From an uncultured Prevotellaceae bacterium (lineage in GTDB: Bacteria > Bacteroidota > Bacteroidia > Bacteroidales > Bacteroidaceae), in contig OMZS01000013.1 in the NCBI GenBank assembly GCA_900315565.1, positions 1,943-65,942 on the forward strand: a DNA stretch of 64,000 nucleotides. Reading direction: 5' to 3'. The notes below the pieces were generated by a model that made no database searches, was not told the origin of the DNA, and saw only the letters and a list, made by a program, of their open reading frames with translations. Below, piece by piece: positions 50,152 through 58,553 of this stretch. The translations under genes were made by a program, and so were the position numbers. Numbering within the stretch: position 1 is the stretch's first letter; each line of letters starts with the position of its first letter.

Positions 50152-50850
50152 ATGAAGAAAATGAAACTGATGACACTCGGAATGTGTCTTGCAATGATTG
50201 TCAGCTGTGGTTCAGCTACAAAGAATGGTGCATTAATTGGTACTGGCGGCGGTGCTCTGCTTGGTGCTATTGTAGGTAAGATTGCTGGTAACACAGCCGT
50301 TGGTGCTGCCGTTGGTGGTGCTGTAGGTGCTGGTGCTGGTGCCCTTATCGGCAAGCACATGGACAAGGTGAAGGCTCAGGCTCAGGCCGTTGAGAACGCT
50401 CAGGTAGAGGCTGTTACCGACGCCAATGGCCTTTCTGCTGTGAAGGTTTCTTTCGACTCTGGTATTCTTTTCACCACCAGCAGTGCCACTCTGCAGCAGT
50501 CTGCCAAGAACTCTCTGTTCCAGTTTGCCAATGTGCTGAAGACCAACACCGATGCCGACGTTGCCATTCAGGGTTACACCGACAATGCTCCTTGGAGAAA
50601 CTCTACCGCCGAGCAGAGCTATCAGAAGAACCTCACTCTGTCGCAGCAGCGCGCCCAGTCGGTGAGCAGCTATCTGCTTTCGCTTGGTGTAAGCCCCGCA
50701 CAGATCAAGTCGGTTGAAGGTTTTGGCGAGGCCAACCCCGTTGCTGACAACTCAACAGCTGCCGGTAAGGCTCTGAACCGCCGCGTGGAGGTTTATCTGT
50801 ATGCCAGCCAGGCTATGATCGACGCCGCCAACGCCGGAACGCTGCAGTAA
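50152..50850 (+). CDS. OmpA-family lipoprotein with glycine-zipper segment
   Basis: 232 residues: lipoprotein signal ending MIVSCGS, then a glycine-zipper stretch (GALIGTGGGALLGAIVGKIA, GAAVGGAVGAGAGALIG) that can insert in or lie on the outer membrane, followed by an OmpA-like peptidoglycan-binding domain (AIQGYTDNAPWRNS, LTLSQQRAQSVSSYLLS, VEGFGEANPVADN, LNRRVEVYLY). It anchors the outer membrane to peptidoglycan. Codon usage looks strong, suggesting high expression. It is followed by a heptad array and mtgA. Confidence 0.88.
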   Translation: MKKMKLMTLGMCLAMIVSCGSATKNGALIGTGGGALLGAIVGKIAGNTAVGAAVGGAVGAGAGALIGKHMDKVKAQAQAVENAQVEAVTDANGLSAVKVSFDSGILFTTSSATLQQSAKNSLFQFANVLKTNTDADVAIQGYTDNAPWRNSTAEQSYQKNLTLSQQRAQSVSSYLLSLGVSPAQIKSVEGFGEANPVADNSTAAGKALNRRVEVYLYASQAMIDAANAGTLQ

Positions 50851-50859
50851 GTTTCTTTT

Positions 50860-50922
50860 GATAATTGAGAATTGATAATTGACAATCGATAATTGGCAAT
50901 TTAAATTTAGAATTAGCAATTG
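50860..50922. repeat. Degenerate heptad array (GATAATT-type) ending at the mtgA start
   Basis: 7-bp units GATAATT, GAGAATT, GATAATT, GACAATC, GATAATT, GGCAATT, TAAATTT, AGAATTA in register from 50860 to 50915, then GCAATTG; the TTG start of the next gene at 50920 is made from this text. Confidence 0.7.
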
Positions 50923-51660
50923 AGTTTTATCATTAAGACGATACGCCACATCATCCGATGGATTTTGATAGCCTTCTTTGGCTCCACCATCCTCGCTGTT
51001 GTGGCGTATCGCTTTTTTCCTGTTTATGTCACTCCGCTCATGTTCATCAGGACAGCCGAGCAGATAAAGGAGCACAAGACGATTAGGTGGCACCACTCGT
51101 GGGTGTCGCTCAACAAAATATCGCCCCACATGCCCGTTGCCGTCATGGCCAGCGAGGACTCGCAGTTTCTGCTTCACCATGGTTTCGACTACGAAGCCAT
51201 TGAAGACGCCGCCAAGCGCAACAAGACGAGAACGCGCAAGCTGGGAGCGAGCACCATTTCGCAACAGACGGCCAAAAACGTTTTTCTTTGGCCGGGCCGC
51301 ACATGGGTGCGCAAAGGATTGGAAGCCTACTTCACCGCCCTCATCGAGCTGATGTGGAGCAAGCAGCGCATCATGGAGGTTTATCTCAACTCCATCGAAA
51401 TGGGCGACGGTATTTATGGCGTTTCAGCGGTGGCAGAATATCATTTCGACAAGGAAGCCGCTGACCTCACTCGCTCAGAGTGTGCCCTGGTGGCCGCCAC
51501 GCTGCCCAATCCGCGAGTCTATTCATCCAAATCGCCCAGCAAATATATGCTGAAGCGGCAGCGACGCATAGAGCACGAAATGAAATTCATTCCCAAATTT
51601 CCTAAAGAGGGCGAGGACATCGACCCCAATACCGTGAAAGGCGGCGTGTATAAGAACTGA
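50920..51660 (+). CDS. mtgA: Monofunctional biosynthetic peptidoglycan transglycosylase
   Basis: 246 residues: one N-terminal TM (WILIAFFGSTILAVVAYRF) and a GT51 domain with catalytic Glu in VMASEDSQFLLHHGFDYEA, GASTISQQTAKNVFLWPGRT and EVYLNSIEMGDGIYGVSAVA. It polymerises lipid II without transpeptidase activity. No upstream ATG exists; TTG 50920 is the probable start and lies in the repeat array. It is 13 bp before the helicase gene. Confidence 0.92.
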   Translation: MSFIIKTIRHIIRWILIAFFGSTILAVVAYRFFPVYVTPLMFIRTAEQIKEHKTIRWHHSWVSLNKISPHMPVAVMASEDSQFLLHHGFDYEAIEDAAKRNKTRTRKLGASTISQQTAKNVFLWPGRTWVRKGLEAYFTALIELMWSKQRIMEVYLNSIEMGDGIYGVSAVAEYHFDKEAADLTRSECALVAATLPNPRVYSSKSPSKYMLKRQRRIEHEMKFIPKFPKEGEDIDPNTVKGGVYKN

Positions 51661-51673
51661 AAAAACTACCCCA

Positions 51674-54211
51674 ATGAACATTCTTGACCAACTCAACGAC
51701 AGCCAACGAGCTGCGGTGGAATATGTTGACGGCCCTCAGCTGGTGATTGCCGGTGCAGGGTCGGGCAAGACGCGTGTGCTGACTTACAAAATTGCTTACT
51801 TGCTGCAACAGGGCATGCGGCCGTGGAACATTTTGGCCCTGACCTTCACCAACAAGGCGGCCAACGAGATGAAAGCCCGCATAGGCCAGTTGGTGGGCAT
51901 GGAGACAGCACGGAGCCTGAACATGGGCACGTTCCACTCGGTGTTCTCGCGTATACTCAGACGCGAGGCCGCGCACATTGGGTTCAACTCAAACTTTACC
52001 ATCTACGACGAAAGCGACTCACGCTCATTGGTTAAGAGCATTATTAAGGAACTGAAGCTCGACGACAAAATCTACAAGCCGGCCGCCGTACACAGCCGCA
52101 TTAGCATGGCCAAAAACCATCTGATTCTGCCCGCCGACTACGCCAACGACCGCTCGGCCCTTCAGCGCGATGTAGAGTCGCGCATGCCGCAGTTGCATCA
52201 GCTATATACCGTTTATTGTGAGCGATGCCGCAAGGCCAACGCCATGGATTTCGACGACCTGCTGGTCTATACGTTCATGCTTTTCCGCGACCACAAGGAC
52301 ATACTCGCACAATATGCCGACCGTTTCCGCTACGTGCTCGTAGATGAGTATCAGGACACCAACTCGGTGCAGCAGCGCATTGTAGTACAGCTTACGCGCG
52401 ATCATCAGCGCGTGTGCGTGGTGGGCGACGACGCGCAGAGTATCTACGGGTTTCGCGGGGCCAACATCGATAATATTCTGGATTTTCAGCAGCTGTTTGA
52501 GCGTGCGAAACTCTTTAAGCTGGAACAGAACTACCGCAGCACGCAACGCATTGTGCAGGCCGCCAACACACTTATCCGCAAAAACGAACGCCAGATTCAG
52601 AAGGATGTTTACAGCCGCAACGAAGAGGGTGAGAAAATCATCTTCAAGAATGCGTACAGCGACAAGGAGGAAGCGCTCATTGTTTGCAACGACATCAAGA
52701 AAATCCGTAAGAAAGACAATTGCCAATACAGCGATTTCGCCATTCTATACCGCACCAATGCGCAGAGCCGCTCGTTTGAGGAAACGCTCAGAAAGCAGAA
52801 CATTCCCTACCGCATCTATGGTGGGCTGAGCTTCTATCAGCGCAAGGAAATCAAAGACATGATTGCCTACTTCCGTCTCGTGGCCAATCCCGACGACGAA
52901 GAGGCTTTCAAGCGCATCATCAACTATCCCGCACGTGGCATCGGCGATACCACCCTCGGCAAGGTGATCGACGCTGCCGGACGCTTCGGAGTGAGTCTCT
53001 GGACGGTGATTTCAGAGCCCCTGCAGTACGGACTGAAAGTGAATCAGGGCACCATGGGCAAGCTCAACGCTTTCCGCCAGCTCATCGCTTCGTTTATTGC
53101 CCGCTTCGCCACCGACGATGCCTACACGCTGGGTAGTGATATTATCAAGCTGAGTGGCATTAGTGCCGACCTTTACGGCGACACCTCGCCCGAAAGCATC
53201 TCGCGTCAGGAGAACCTTGAAGAGTTTCTCTGCGGCATGCAGGATTTCGTGGAGAGCCGGCGAGAAGAAGGCCTGGAAAACGAAGTGTCGATAGCCGATT
53301 TCCTGCAAGAAGTGTCGCTGCTGACCGACCTCGACAGCGACAACGGCGACGATACCAACCGCGTGTCGTTGATGACTATCCATAGTGCCAAGGGACTGGA
53401 GTTCCCCACCGTGTTTGTGGTGGGTTTGGAAGAGAACATTTTCCCCAGTCCCATGTCGTGCAACTCCAAGCGCGAGCTTGAAGAGGAGCGACGCCTGCTT
53501 TACGTGGCCATTACCCGTGCCGAGAAACATTGTATCCTGACATGTGCCAAAAACCGCTTTCGTTATGGCAAGATGGAGTTTGACACGCCCAGCCGTTTCA
53601 TCAACGACATCGACCCCGCGCTGCTTGTGATTGAGTCGGAGACCGACATGGACGACCGTTCTGGCCGCTATTTCGGGCGCGAGTCGGCAGGCAGGCTGGG
53701 AAAATTCGCCTTCAGCGACGACGAGTTACCCTTTGGTAGCGGAGGCTCGCGCTATCAAGGTGGAACTAACCGCTATCAGGGCGGAGGTAACCGTTTTCAG
53801 GGCAGCGGCGAACGTCTTCAGAACAGCCGCCCCGTGGGAAGCCAGTTTCGTGCCGACCCAAAATACCGTGAGGTGAACCATCGCGAGGAAGCACCCGTTG
53901 ACCCGTTCTCCGAACAGTTCAAGCGGCAACTGCAACAGCATGGCGGTCATCTGAAACGTGTGTCTTCGGCAACTCGGCCTTCGACAATCCCTTCATCATC
54001 CGCCTCTCCCACAACACCTGCTCAAAGTTCTGCTTCGCCGGCAGACGGTAGTCTGCGCGAGGGCAATGTCATAGAGCACGAGCGTTTCGGATTGGGCACC
54101 GTACTCCGCGTTGAGGGCAGCGGCGAGAACACCAAGGCCACCGTAGAGTTTCGTAATGCGGGCACCAAGCAACTCCTGCTGAAATTCGCCCGCTTCAAGA
54201 TTATCGGGTAA
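51674..54211 (+). CDS. UvrD/PcrA-family DNA helicase
   Basis: 845 residues. Superfamily 1A motifs: I GAGSGKTRVLTYKIAY, Ia LALTFTNKAANEMKARI, II YVLVDEYQDTNSVQ, III VVGDDAQSIYGFRGANI, IV LEQNYRST, V LMTIHSAKGLEFPTVFVVGL, VI RRLLYVAITRAEKH. After about residue 690 there is a low-complexity linker with RYQGGTNRYQGGGNRFQGSG repeats and then a C-terminal Tudor-like PcrA tail (VIEHERFGLGTVLRVEGSGE) that usually contacts RNA polymerase or other partners. It works in repair and replication restart. Confidence 0.93.
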   Translation: MNILDQLNDSQRAAVEYVDGPQLVIAGAGSGKTRVLTYKIAYLLQQGMRPWNILALTFTNKAANEMKARIGQLVGMETARSLNMGTFHSVFSRILRREAAHIGFNSNFTIYDESDSRSLVKSIIKELKLDDKIYKPAAVHSRISMAKNHLILPADYANDRSALQRDVESRMPQLHQLYTVYCERCRKANAMDFDDLLVYTFMLFRDHKDILAQYADRFRYVLVDEYQDTNSVQQRIVVQLTRDHQRVCVVGDDAQSIYGFRGANIDNILDFQQLFERAKLFKLEQNYRSTQRIVQAANTLIRKNERQIQKDVYSRNEEGEKIIFKNAYSDKEEALIVCNDIKKIRKKDNCQYSDFAILYRTNAQSRSFEETLRKQNIPYRIYGGLSFYQRKEIKDMIAYFRLVANPDDEEAFKRIINYPARGIGDTTLGKVIDAAGRFGVSLWTVISEPLQYGLKVNQGTMGKLNAFRQLIASFIARFATDDAYTLGSDIIKLSGISADLYGDTSPESISRQENLEEFLCGMQDFVESRREEGLENEVSIADFLQEVSLLTDLDSDNGDDTNRVSLMTIHSAKGLEFPTVFVVGLEENIFPSPMSCNSKRELEEERRLLYVAITRAEKHCILTCAKNRFRYGKMEFDTPSRFINDIDPALLVIESETDMDDRSGRYFGRESAGRLGKFAFSDDELPFGSGGSRYQGGTNRYQGGGNRFQGSGERLQNSRPVGSQFRADPKYREVNHREEAPVDPFSEQFKRQLQQHGGHLKRVSSATRPSTIPSSSASPTTPAQSSASPADGSLREGNVIEHERFGLGTVLRVEGSGENTKATVEFRNAGTKQLLLKFARFKIIG

Positions 54212-54334
54212 CAGAGTTTTAGCAAGCCCGTATTGCCTTACGCTACGCGCCTTTCAAAAACCAAGAAAAACATATCATACCAATAAAAACAAAGAACTTT
54301 GCAAATGATTCGCTAAAGAATAGAAATACAAGAA
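54212..54334. other. Non-coding spacer after the helicase gene
   Basis: Short AT-rich text between the helicase stop and repeat copy B; no gene. The spacer as a whole is 499 bp (54212-54710). Confidence 0.5.
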
Positions 54335-54460
54335 TAACTCCTGACTTTACGAGAACAACTCATGGCTTTACGAGAACAACTCACGGCATTACAAATATAT
54401 CTCACGGCATTATCGTCAAATTTTCTAGAGAATTTTGATGAAATGCCGTGAGATATTTTT
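54335..54460. repeat. 21-bp tandem repeat element with central palindrome (copy B)
   Basis: Four direct 21-bp units start at 54335, 54356, 54377 and 54398 (two begin CAACTCAYGGC; the last TATCTCACGGCATTA). The last unit ends directly at AATTTTCTAGAGAATT (54419-54434), followed by one inverted unit (54435-54455, reverse complement beginning TATCTCACGGCATT) and TTTT. The inverted unit pairs with the last direct unit over 15 bp (54397-54411 with 54442-54456). Same phase and organisation as copy A at 15361. It may terminate the helicase transcript. Confidence 0.8.
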
Positions 54461-54623
54461 GTGGTTTTGTGAATGGTTGTTTTTCTACCGAGCGAGAAAC
54501 GAACATCATGAAGATTCTTTGGCAGAATTGTCGAGAAAGCACGAAAAACACTGCGAAAGCTGCGAATCAGTTACTAAAAATTATGAATTATGATTTGGTA
54601 AATATGAATTAAGTAAAAAATGT

Positions 54624-54654
54624 TTTGTCGTGTGGCGTTTATTTCTTAATTTTG
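54624..54654 (+). promoter_or_regulatory. Strong predicted promoter for the MORN gene
   Basis: TTTG at 54624-54627, 19-nt spacer, TAATTTTG at 54647-54654. The expected transcript start near 54661 excludes the in-frame ATG at 54630 and points to GTG 54711. Confidence 0.7.
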
Positions 54655-54710
54655 TTGGTCGAAAACGCAGATTGTTTTCAAAACAAGTAAAATTAAAAAG
54701 CGAAACAGAA

Positions 54711-55826
54711 GTGAAAAATAAGATATTTGCAATCATTATGTTCTTTTTGCCTGCCACGGGCATGGCACAAAAAATCTCCATCGGTTCGTGCACCACGCGC
54801 GACGGCGGTCAGTATAAAGGTGAAATGCTCTCGGGAAAACCCCACGGCAAAGGCAACACATTGTTTAAGAACGGCGACACATTCGAAGGCGAATACATCA
54901 AGGGCAAGCGTCATGGCTACGGGGTCTATACCTTCTCCGATGGCGAAAAATACGAGGGCCAGTGGTTTCAGGACCAGCAGCACGGTCAAGGAACATTCTA
55001 CTTTATGAACAACAATAAGTACGTGGGCCTATGGTACCGCGACTATCAGCAGGGCCATGGCATCATGTACTACTACAACGGCGACCGTTACGAAGGCAAC
55101 TGGTATCAAGACAAGCGCAATGGCAAAGGAAAATACACCTATTCAACAGGCGCCTACTACGACGGCGAATGGAAAAACGACAAGAAGTGGGGCCGTGGAT
55201 TCTTCGACTGGGCCGACGGCAGCTCATACAACGGCATGTGGGTGAACAACGAACGCTCGGGCAAAGGAACCAACCGCTATTCTGACGGCGACGTTTATAC
55301 GGGCGACTGGAAAGCCGACGTACAAAACGGCAAAGGCATCTACAAGTTCTCCAACGGCGACGTGTATGAGGGCGGCTATGTGGACGGACAGCGCACAGGG
55401 CAGGGCATTTTCACCTATGCCAACGGCGACCGCTACACCGGCCACTTTCTGAATGGCGAGAAAGACGGCACGGGCACCCTGGTATGGAAGAACGGCGATA
55501 CCTATAGCGGCGGTTGGAAAGACGACCGCCAGTACGGCCACGGCAAGCTGGTGAAGAAAAACGGCGACGTGATCGAAGGCTCGTTCATCGACGGAGCGGC
55601 CGACGGCGAAGTCATCATCCACCTGGCCGACGGCAGCAAGTTTAAAGGCATCTACAAGAAAGGCAAGCGCAACGGCAAGGCCATTGAAGAAGACAAGAAC
55701 GGCACGCGCTTTGAAGGCTCGTACCGCGACGACAAACGCGACGGAAAATACGTCATCAAGGACCGCAACGGCAACGTGAAGGAGAGCGGCATTTACGAGC
55801 ACGGCAAGAAAATGACCAGCCGCTAA
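54711..55826 (+). CDS. Secreted MORN-repeat protein (14 repeats)
   Basis: About 371 residues from GTG 54711 (KNKIFAIIMFFLPATGMAQ signal peptide). The mature part is almost wholly tandem MORN units of 23 residues (YxGxWxxxxxxGxGxxxxxxGxx); I count 14, from YKGEMLSGKPHGKGNTLF to FEGSYRDDKRDGKYVIKD, the last three more degenerate. MORN arrays bind lipids or proteins in eukaryotes; in bacteria the role is mostly unknown. The periplasmic location suggests an envelope scaffold. No partner gene is obvious; a YhcH gene follows after about 100 bp. Confidence 0.85.
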   Translation: MKNKIFAIIMFFLPATGMAQKISIGSCTTRDGGQYKGEMLSGKPHGKGNTLFKNGDTFEGEYIKGKRHGYGVYTFSDGEKYEGQWFQDQQHGQGTFYFMNNNKYVGLWYRDYQQGHGIMYYYNGDRYEGNWYQDKRNGKGKYTYSTGAYYDGEWKNDKKWGRGFFDWADGSSYNGMWVNNERSGKGTNRYSDGDVYTGDWKADVQNGKGIYKFSNGDVYEGGYVDGQRTGQGIFTYANGDRYTGHFLNGEKDGTGTLVWKNGDTYSGGWKDDRQYGHGKLVKKNGDVIEGSFIDGAADGEVIIHLADGSKFKGIYKKGKRNGKAIEEDKNGTRFEGSYRDDKRDGKYVIKDRNGNVKESGIYEHGKKMTSR

Positions 55827-55929
55827 AGCCTGCGTCAGCTGCTGCCGACAAAACGCTACAGATGCACGTTTTTACGGCTATGACTATCACACACATAAAA
55901 AACATCAACTCTTAAAAAACAATCGTTCT

Positions 55930-56376
55930 ATGGTTATCGACACATTAGACCATCTGGGCGACTACGTATCGCTCAACCCTCTTTTCAGCAAGGTGGTGGA
56001 TTTTCTCAGCCAGCACGACCTCAACACCATGGAAGAGGGCAAGTATCCCATCGAGGGCGACGATCTCTTCCTGAACCTCACGTCGGCCAAAGGAAAAGCT
56101 CCCGACGAGGCCGTCATGGAAACCCACCGGAAGATGATTGACATTCAGATACCGCTCTCTACAAGCGAAACCTATGGCTACACTCCGCTCTGCGATTTGC
56201 CCGAGGCCGAATACAACGCAGAAAAGGACATCTCGAAAATGCCCGGCGTGATGGGACAAAGCTATGTGAACTGCCAGCCAGGTATGTTTGCCATCTTTTT
56301 TCCTCAGGACGGCCATGCTCCCTGCATTTCTACCGAGCCCAGCATACGCAAAGCCATCTTCAAGGTGAAAGCCTGA
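55930..56376 (+). CDS. YhcH/YjgK/YiaL family protein
   Basis: 148 residues, the usual size of this cupin-like family (DUF386). METHRKMIDIQIPLSTSETY, EGDDLFLNLT and FAIFFPQDGHAPCI are the conserved metal/sugar-site blocks (spaced His, Glu). Family members act on, or anomerise, N-glycolyl- or N-acetyl-neuraminate and related sugar acids. No sialic acid genes are adjacent, so the substrate is open. Confidence 0.85.
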   Translation: MVIDTLDHLGDYVSLNPLFSKVVDFLSQHDLNTMEEGKYPIEGDDLFLNLTSAKGKAPDEAVMETHRKMIDIQIPLSTSETYGYTPLCDLPEAEYNAEKDISKMPGVMGQSYVNCQPGMFAIFFPQDGHAPCISTEPSIRKAIFKVKA

Positions 56377-56461
56377 AGAAAAGAGAAACAAAACAGCAAA
56401 CACGCTGCGACAAAACAAACAACCAAACCGAACAAACCGAACGACAGATAATATAAAGAAT

Positions 56462-58546
56462 ATGGCTACAACAGAAAAGGCGACTAAGAAAACCGCCGCA
56501 AAAAAAACTTCTGCGCCTAAGAAAAAGGCTGCTCAGCCCAAGCACATCGGGCTAGTAAAAAACGACCCTTGGCTGGAGCCTTTCGAGGGTGCCATTCAGG
56601 GCAGGCACGACCACGCCCTCTGGAAACTCAACCAGCTGACCCGCAACGGCAAGAAGACTCTGAGCGACTTTGCCAACGGTCACGAATATTTTGGACTGCA
56701 CAAGACTGCCCGCGGATGGGTGTTCCGCGAGTGGGCTCCCAACGCCACCGAGATTTATCTGGTTGGCGACTTCAACGACTGGCAGGAACTGCCCAAATAC
56801 AAGGCCAAGCGTATTGAAGGCACCGGCAACTGGGAACTGAAACTCTCGGAGAAAGCCATCAAGCATGGCGACCTCTACAAAATGCACGTTCATTGGAATG
56901 GTGGCGAGGGCGAGCGTATTCCCGCCTGGTGCCGCCGCGTGGTGCAGGACGACCAGACGAAAATCTTCTCTGCACAGGTGTGGAACCCTGAGACTCCTTA
57001 CGAGTGGAAGAAAAAGAAATTCAAGCCCAACACTTCGCCGCTGCTTATCTACGAGTGCCACATCGGCATGGGCGAGGATGCCGAGAAGGTGGGCACCTAC
57101 ACCGAGTTCAAGGAGAACGTTCTGCCGCGCGTCATCAACGACGGCTACAACTGCATTCAGATTATGGCCATTCAGGAGCATCCCTACTATGGCTCTTTCG
57201 GCTATCACGTGAGCTCGTTCTTTGCTGCCAGCAGCCGTTTTGGCACTCCCGAGGAACTAAAATCGCTCATCGACGCGGCCCATCAGAACGGCATTGCCGT
57301 CATCATGGACATCGTCCACTCGCATGCCGTGAAAAACGAGGTGGAAGGCCTTGGCAACCTCTGTGGTGACCCCAACCAGTTCTTCTATCCCGGCGACCGC
57401 CACGAGCATCCCGCTTGGGACTCGCTCTGCTTCGACTATGGCAAGGACGACGTGATGCACTTCCTGCTCTCTAACTGCAAGTACTGGCTCGAGGAGTTCC
57501 ACTTCGACGGTTTCCGTTTCGACGGCGTCACATCGATGCTTTATTACAGCCACGGCTTGGGTGAGGCCTTTGGCGGCTACGGCGACTATTTCAACGGTCA
57601 CGAGGACGACAACGCCATCTGCTACCTGACGTTAGCCAACAAACTCATTCACGAGGTAAACCCCAATGCCATCACCATTGCCGAGGAAGTGAGCGGTATG
57701 CCCGGTCTGGCCGCAAAATTTGAGGACGGCGGCTACGGATTCGACTACCGCATGGCCATGAACATTCCCGATTACTGGATTAAGACCATCAAAGAGGTGA
57801 GCGACGAGAACTGGAAGCCCAGCAGCATTTTCTGGGAGGTGAAGAACCGCCGCCCCGACGAGAAGACCATTTCGTATTGCGAAAGTCACGACCAGGCCTT
57901 GGTGGGCGACAAGACCATCATCTTCCGACTCATTGATGCCGACATGTACTGGCACTTCAAGAAAGGCGACGAAAACGAAACCGCACGCCGAGGCATAGCC
58001 CTGCACAAGATGATCAGACTGGTGACGGCCGCTGCCATCAACGGCGGATACCTCAACTTCATGGGCAACGAGTTCGGTCATCCCGAGTGGATTGACTTCC
58101 CCCGCGAGGGCAACGGATGGAGCTACAAGTATGCCCGCCGCCAATGGAACCTGGTGGATAACAAAGAACTCTGCTACCATTGGCTTGGCGACTTCGACCG
58201 CGAGATGCTCAGCGTCATCAAGAGCCAGAAAAACTTCAACCGCACACCTGTGCAGGAAATCTGGCACAACGACGGCGACCAGGTGCTGGCCTTCATGCGT
58301 GGCGACCTCATCTTTGTGTTCAATTTCTCGCCCAACCGCTCGTTTACCGACTATGGGTTCCTGGTTCCCACGGGCAGCTACGATGTGGTGCTCAACACCG
58401 ACGCCAAGGAGTTTGGCGGCAACGGACTGGCCGACGACAGTGTGACCCATCTCACCAACTACGATCCGCTCTACGTGAACGACCGCAAGGAATGGCTCAA
58501 ACTCTACATTCCCGCCCGCTCGGCCGTAGTACTCAGAAAGAACTGA
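56462..58546 (+). CDS. glgB: 1,4-alpha-glucan branching enzyme (eukaryotic-type GH13_8)
   Basis: 694 residues. The first 27 residues are a Lys/Ala/Thr-rich tail (ATTEKATKKTAAKKTSAPKK), then a CBM48 domain (GWVFREWAPNATEIYLVGDF), the GH13 barrel with WHFDGFR-type strand (EEFHFDGFRFDGVTSMLYYS, catalytic Asp), ITIAEEVSGMPGLAAKF (catalytic Glu) and SYCESHDQALVGDKTI (transition-state Asp), and a C-terminal beta domain. The sequence follows the animal/plant branching enzyme type rather than the usual bacterial GH13_9. It makes alpha-1,6 branches of glycogen. No glgA or glgC is in the window. Confidence 0.93.
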   Translation: MATTEKATKKTAAKKTSAPKKKAAQPKHIGLVKNDPWLEPFEGAIQGRHDHALWKLNQLTRNGKKTLSDFANGHEYFGLHKTARGWVFREWAPNATEIYLVGDFNDWQELPKYKAKRIEGTGNWELKLSEKAIKHGDLYKMHVHWNGGEGERIPAWCRRVVQDDQTKIFSAQVWNPETPYEWKKKKFKPNTSPLLIYECHIGMGEDAEKVGTYTEFKENVLPRVINDGYNCIQIMAIQEHPYYGSFGYHVSSFFAASSRFGTPEELKSLIDAAHQNGIAVIMDIVHSHAVKNEVEGLGNLCGDPNQFFYPGDRHEHPAWDSLCFDYGKDDVMHFLLSNCKYWLEEFHFDGFRFDGVTSMLYYSHGLGEAFGGYGDYFNGHEDDNAICYLTLANKLIHEVNPNAITIAEEVSGMPGLAAKFEDGGYGFDYRMAMNIPDYWIKTIKEVSDENWKPSSIFWEVKNRRPDEKTISYCESHDQALVGDKTIIFRLIDADMYWHFKKGDENETARRGIALHKMIRLVTAAAINGGYLNFMGNEFGHPEWIDFPREGNGWSYKYARRQWNLVDNKELCYHWLGDFDREMLSVIKSQKNFNRTPVQEIWHNDGDQVLAFMRGDLIFVFNFSPNRSFTDYGFLVPTGSYDVVLNTDAKEFGGNGLADDSVTHLTNYDPLYVNDRKEWLKLYIPARSAVVLRKN

Positions 58547-58553
58547 AACCATT

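Noticed and set aside
54630-54710. ATG start of the MORN protein at 54630
   Set aside because: It precedes the expected transcript start; GTG 54711 gives a normal signal peptide.
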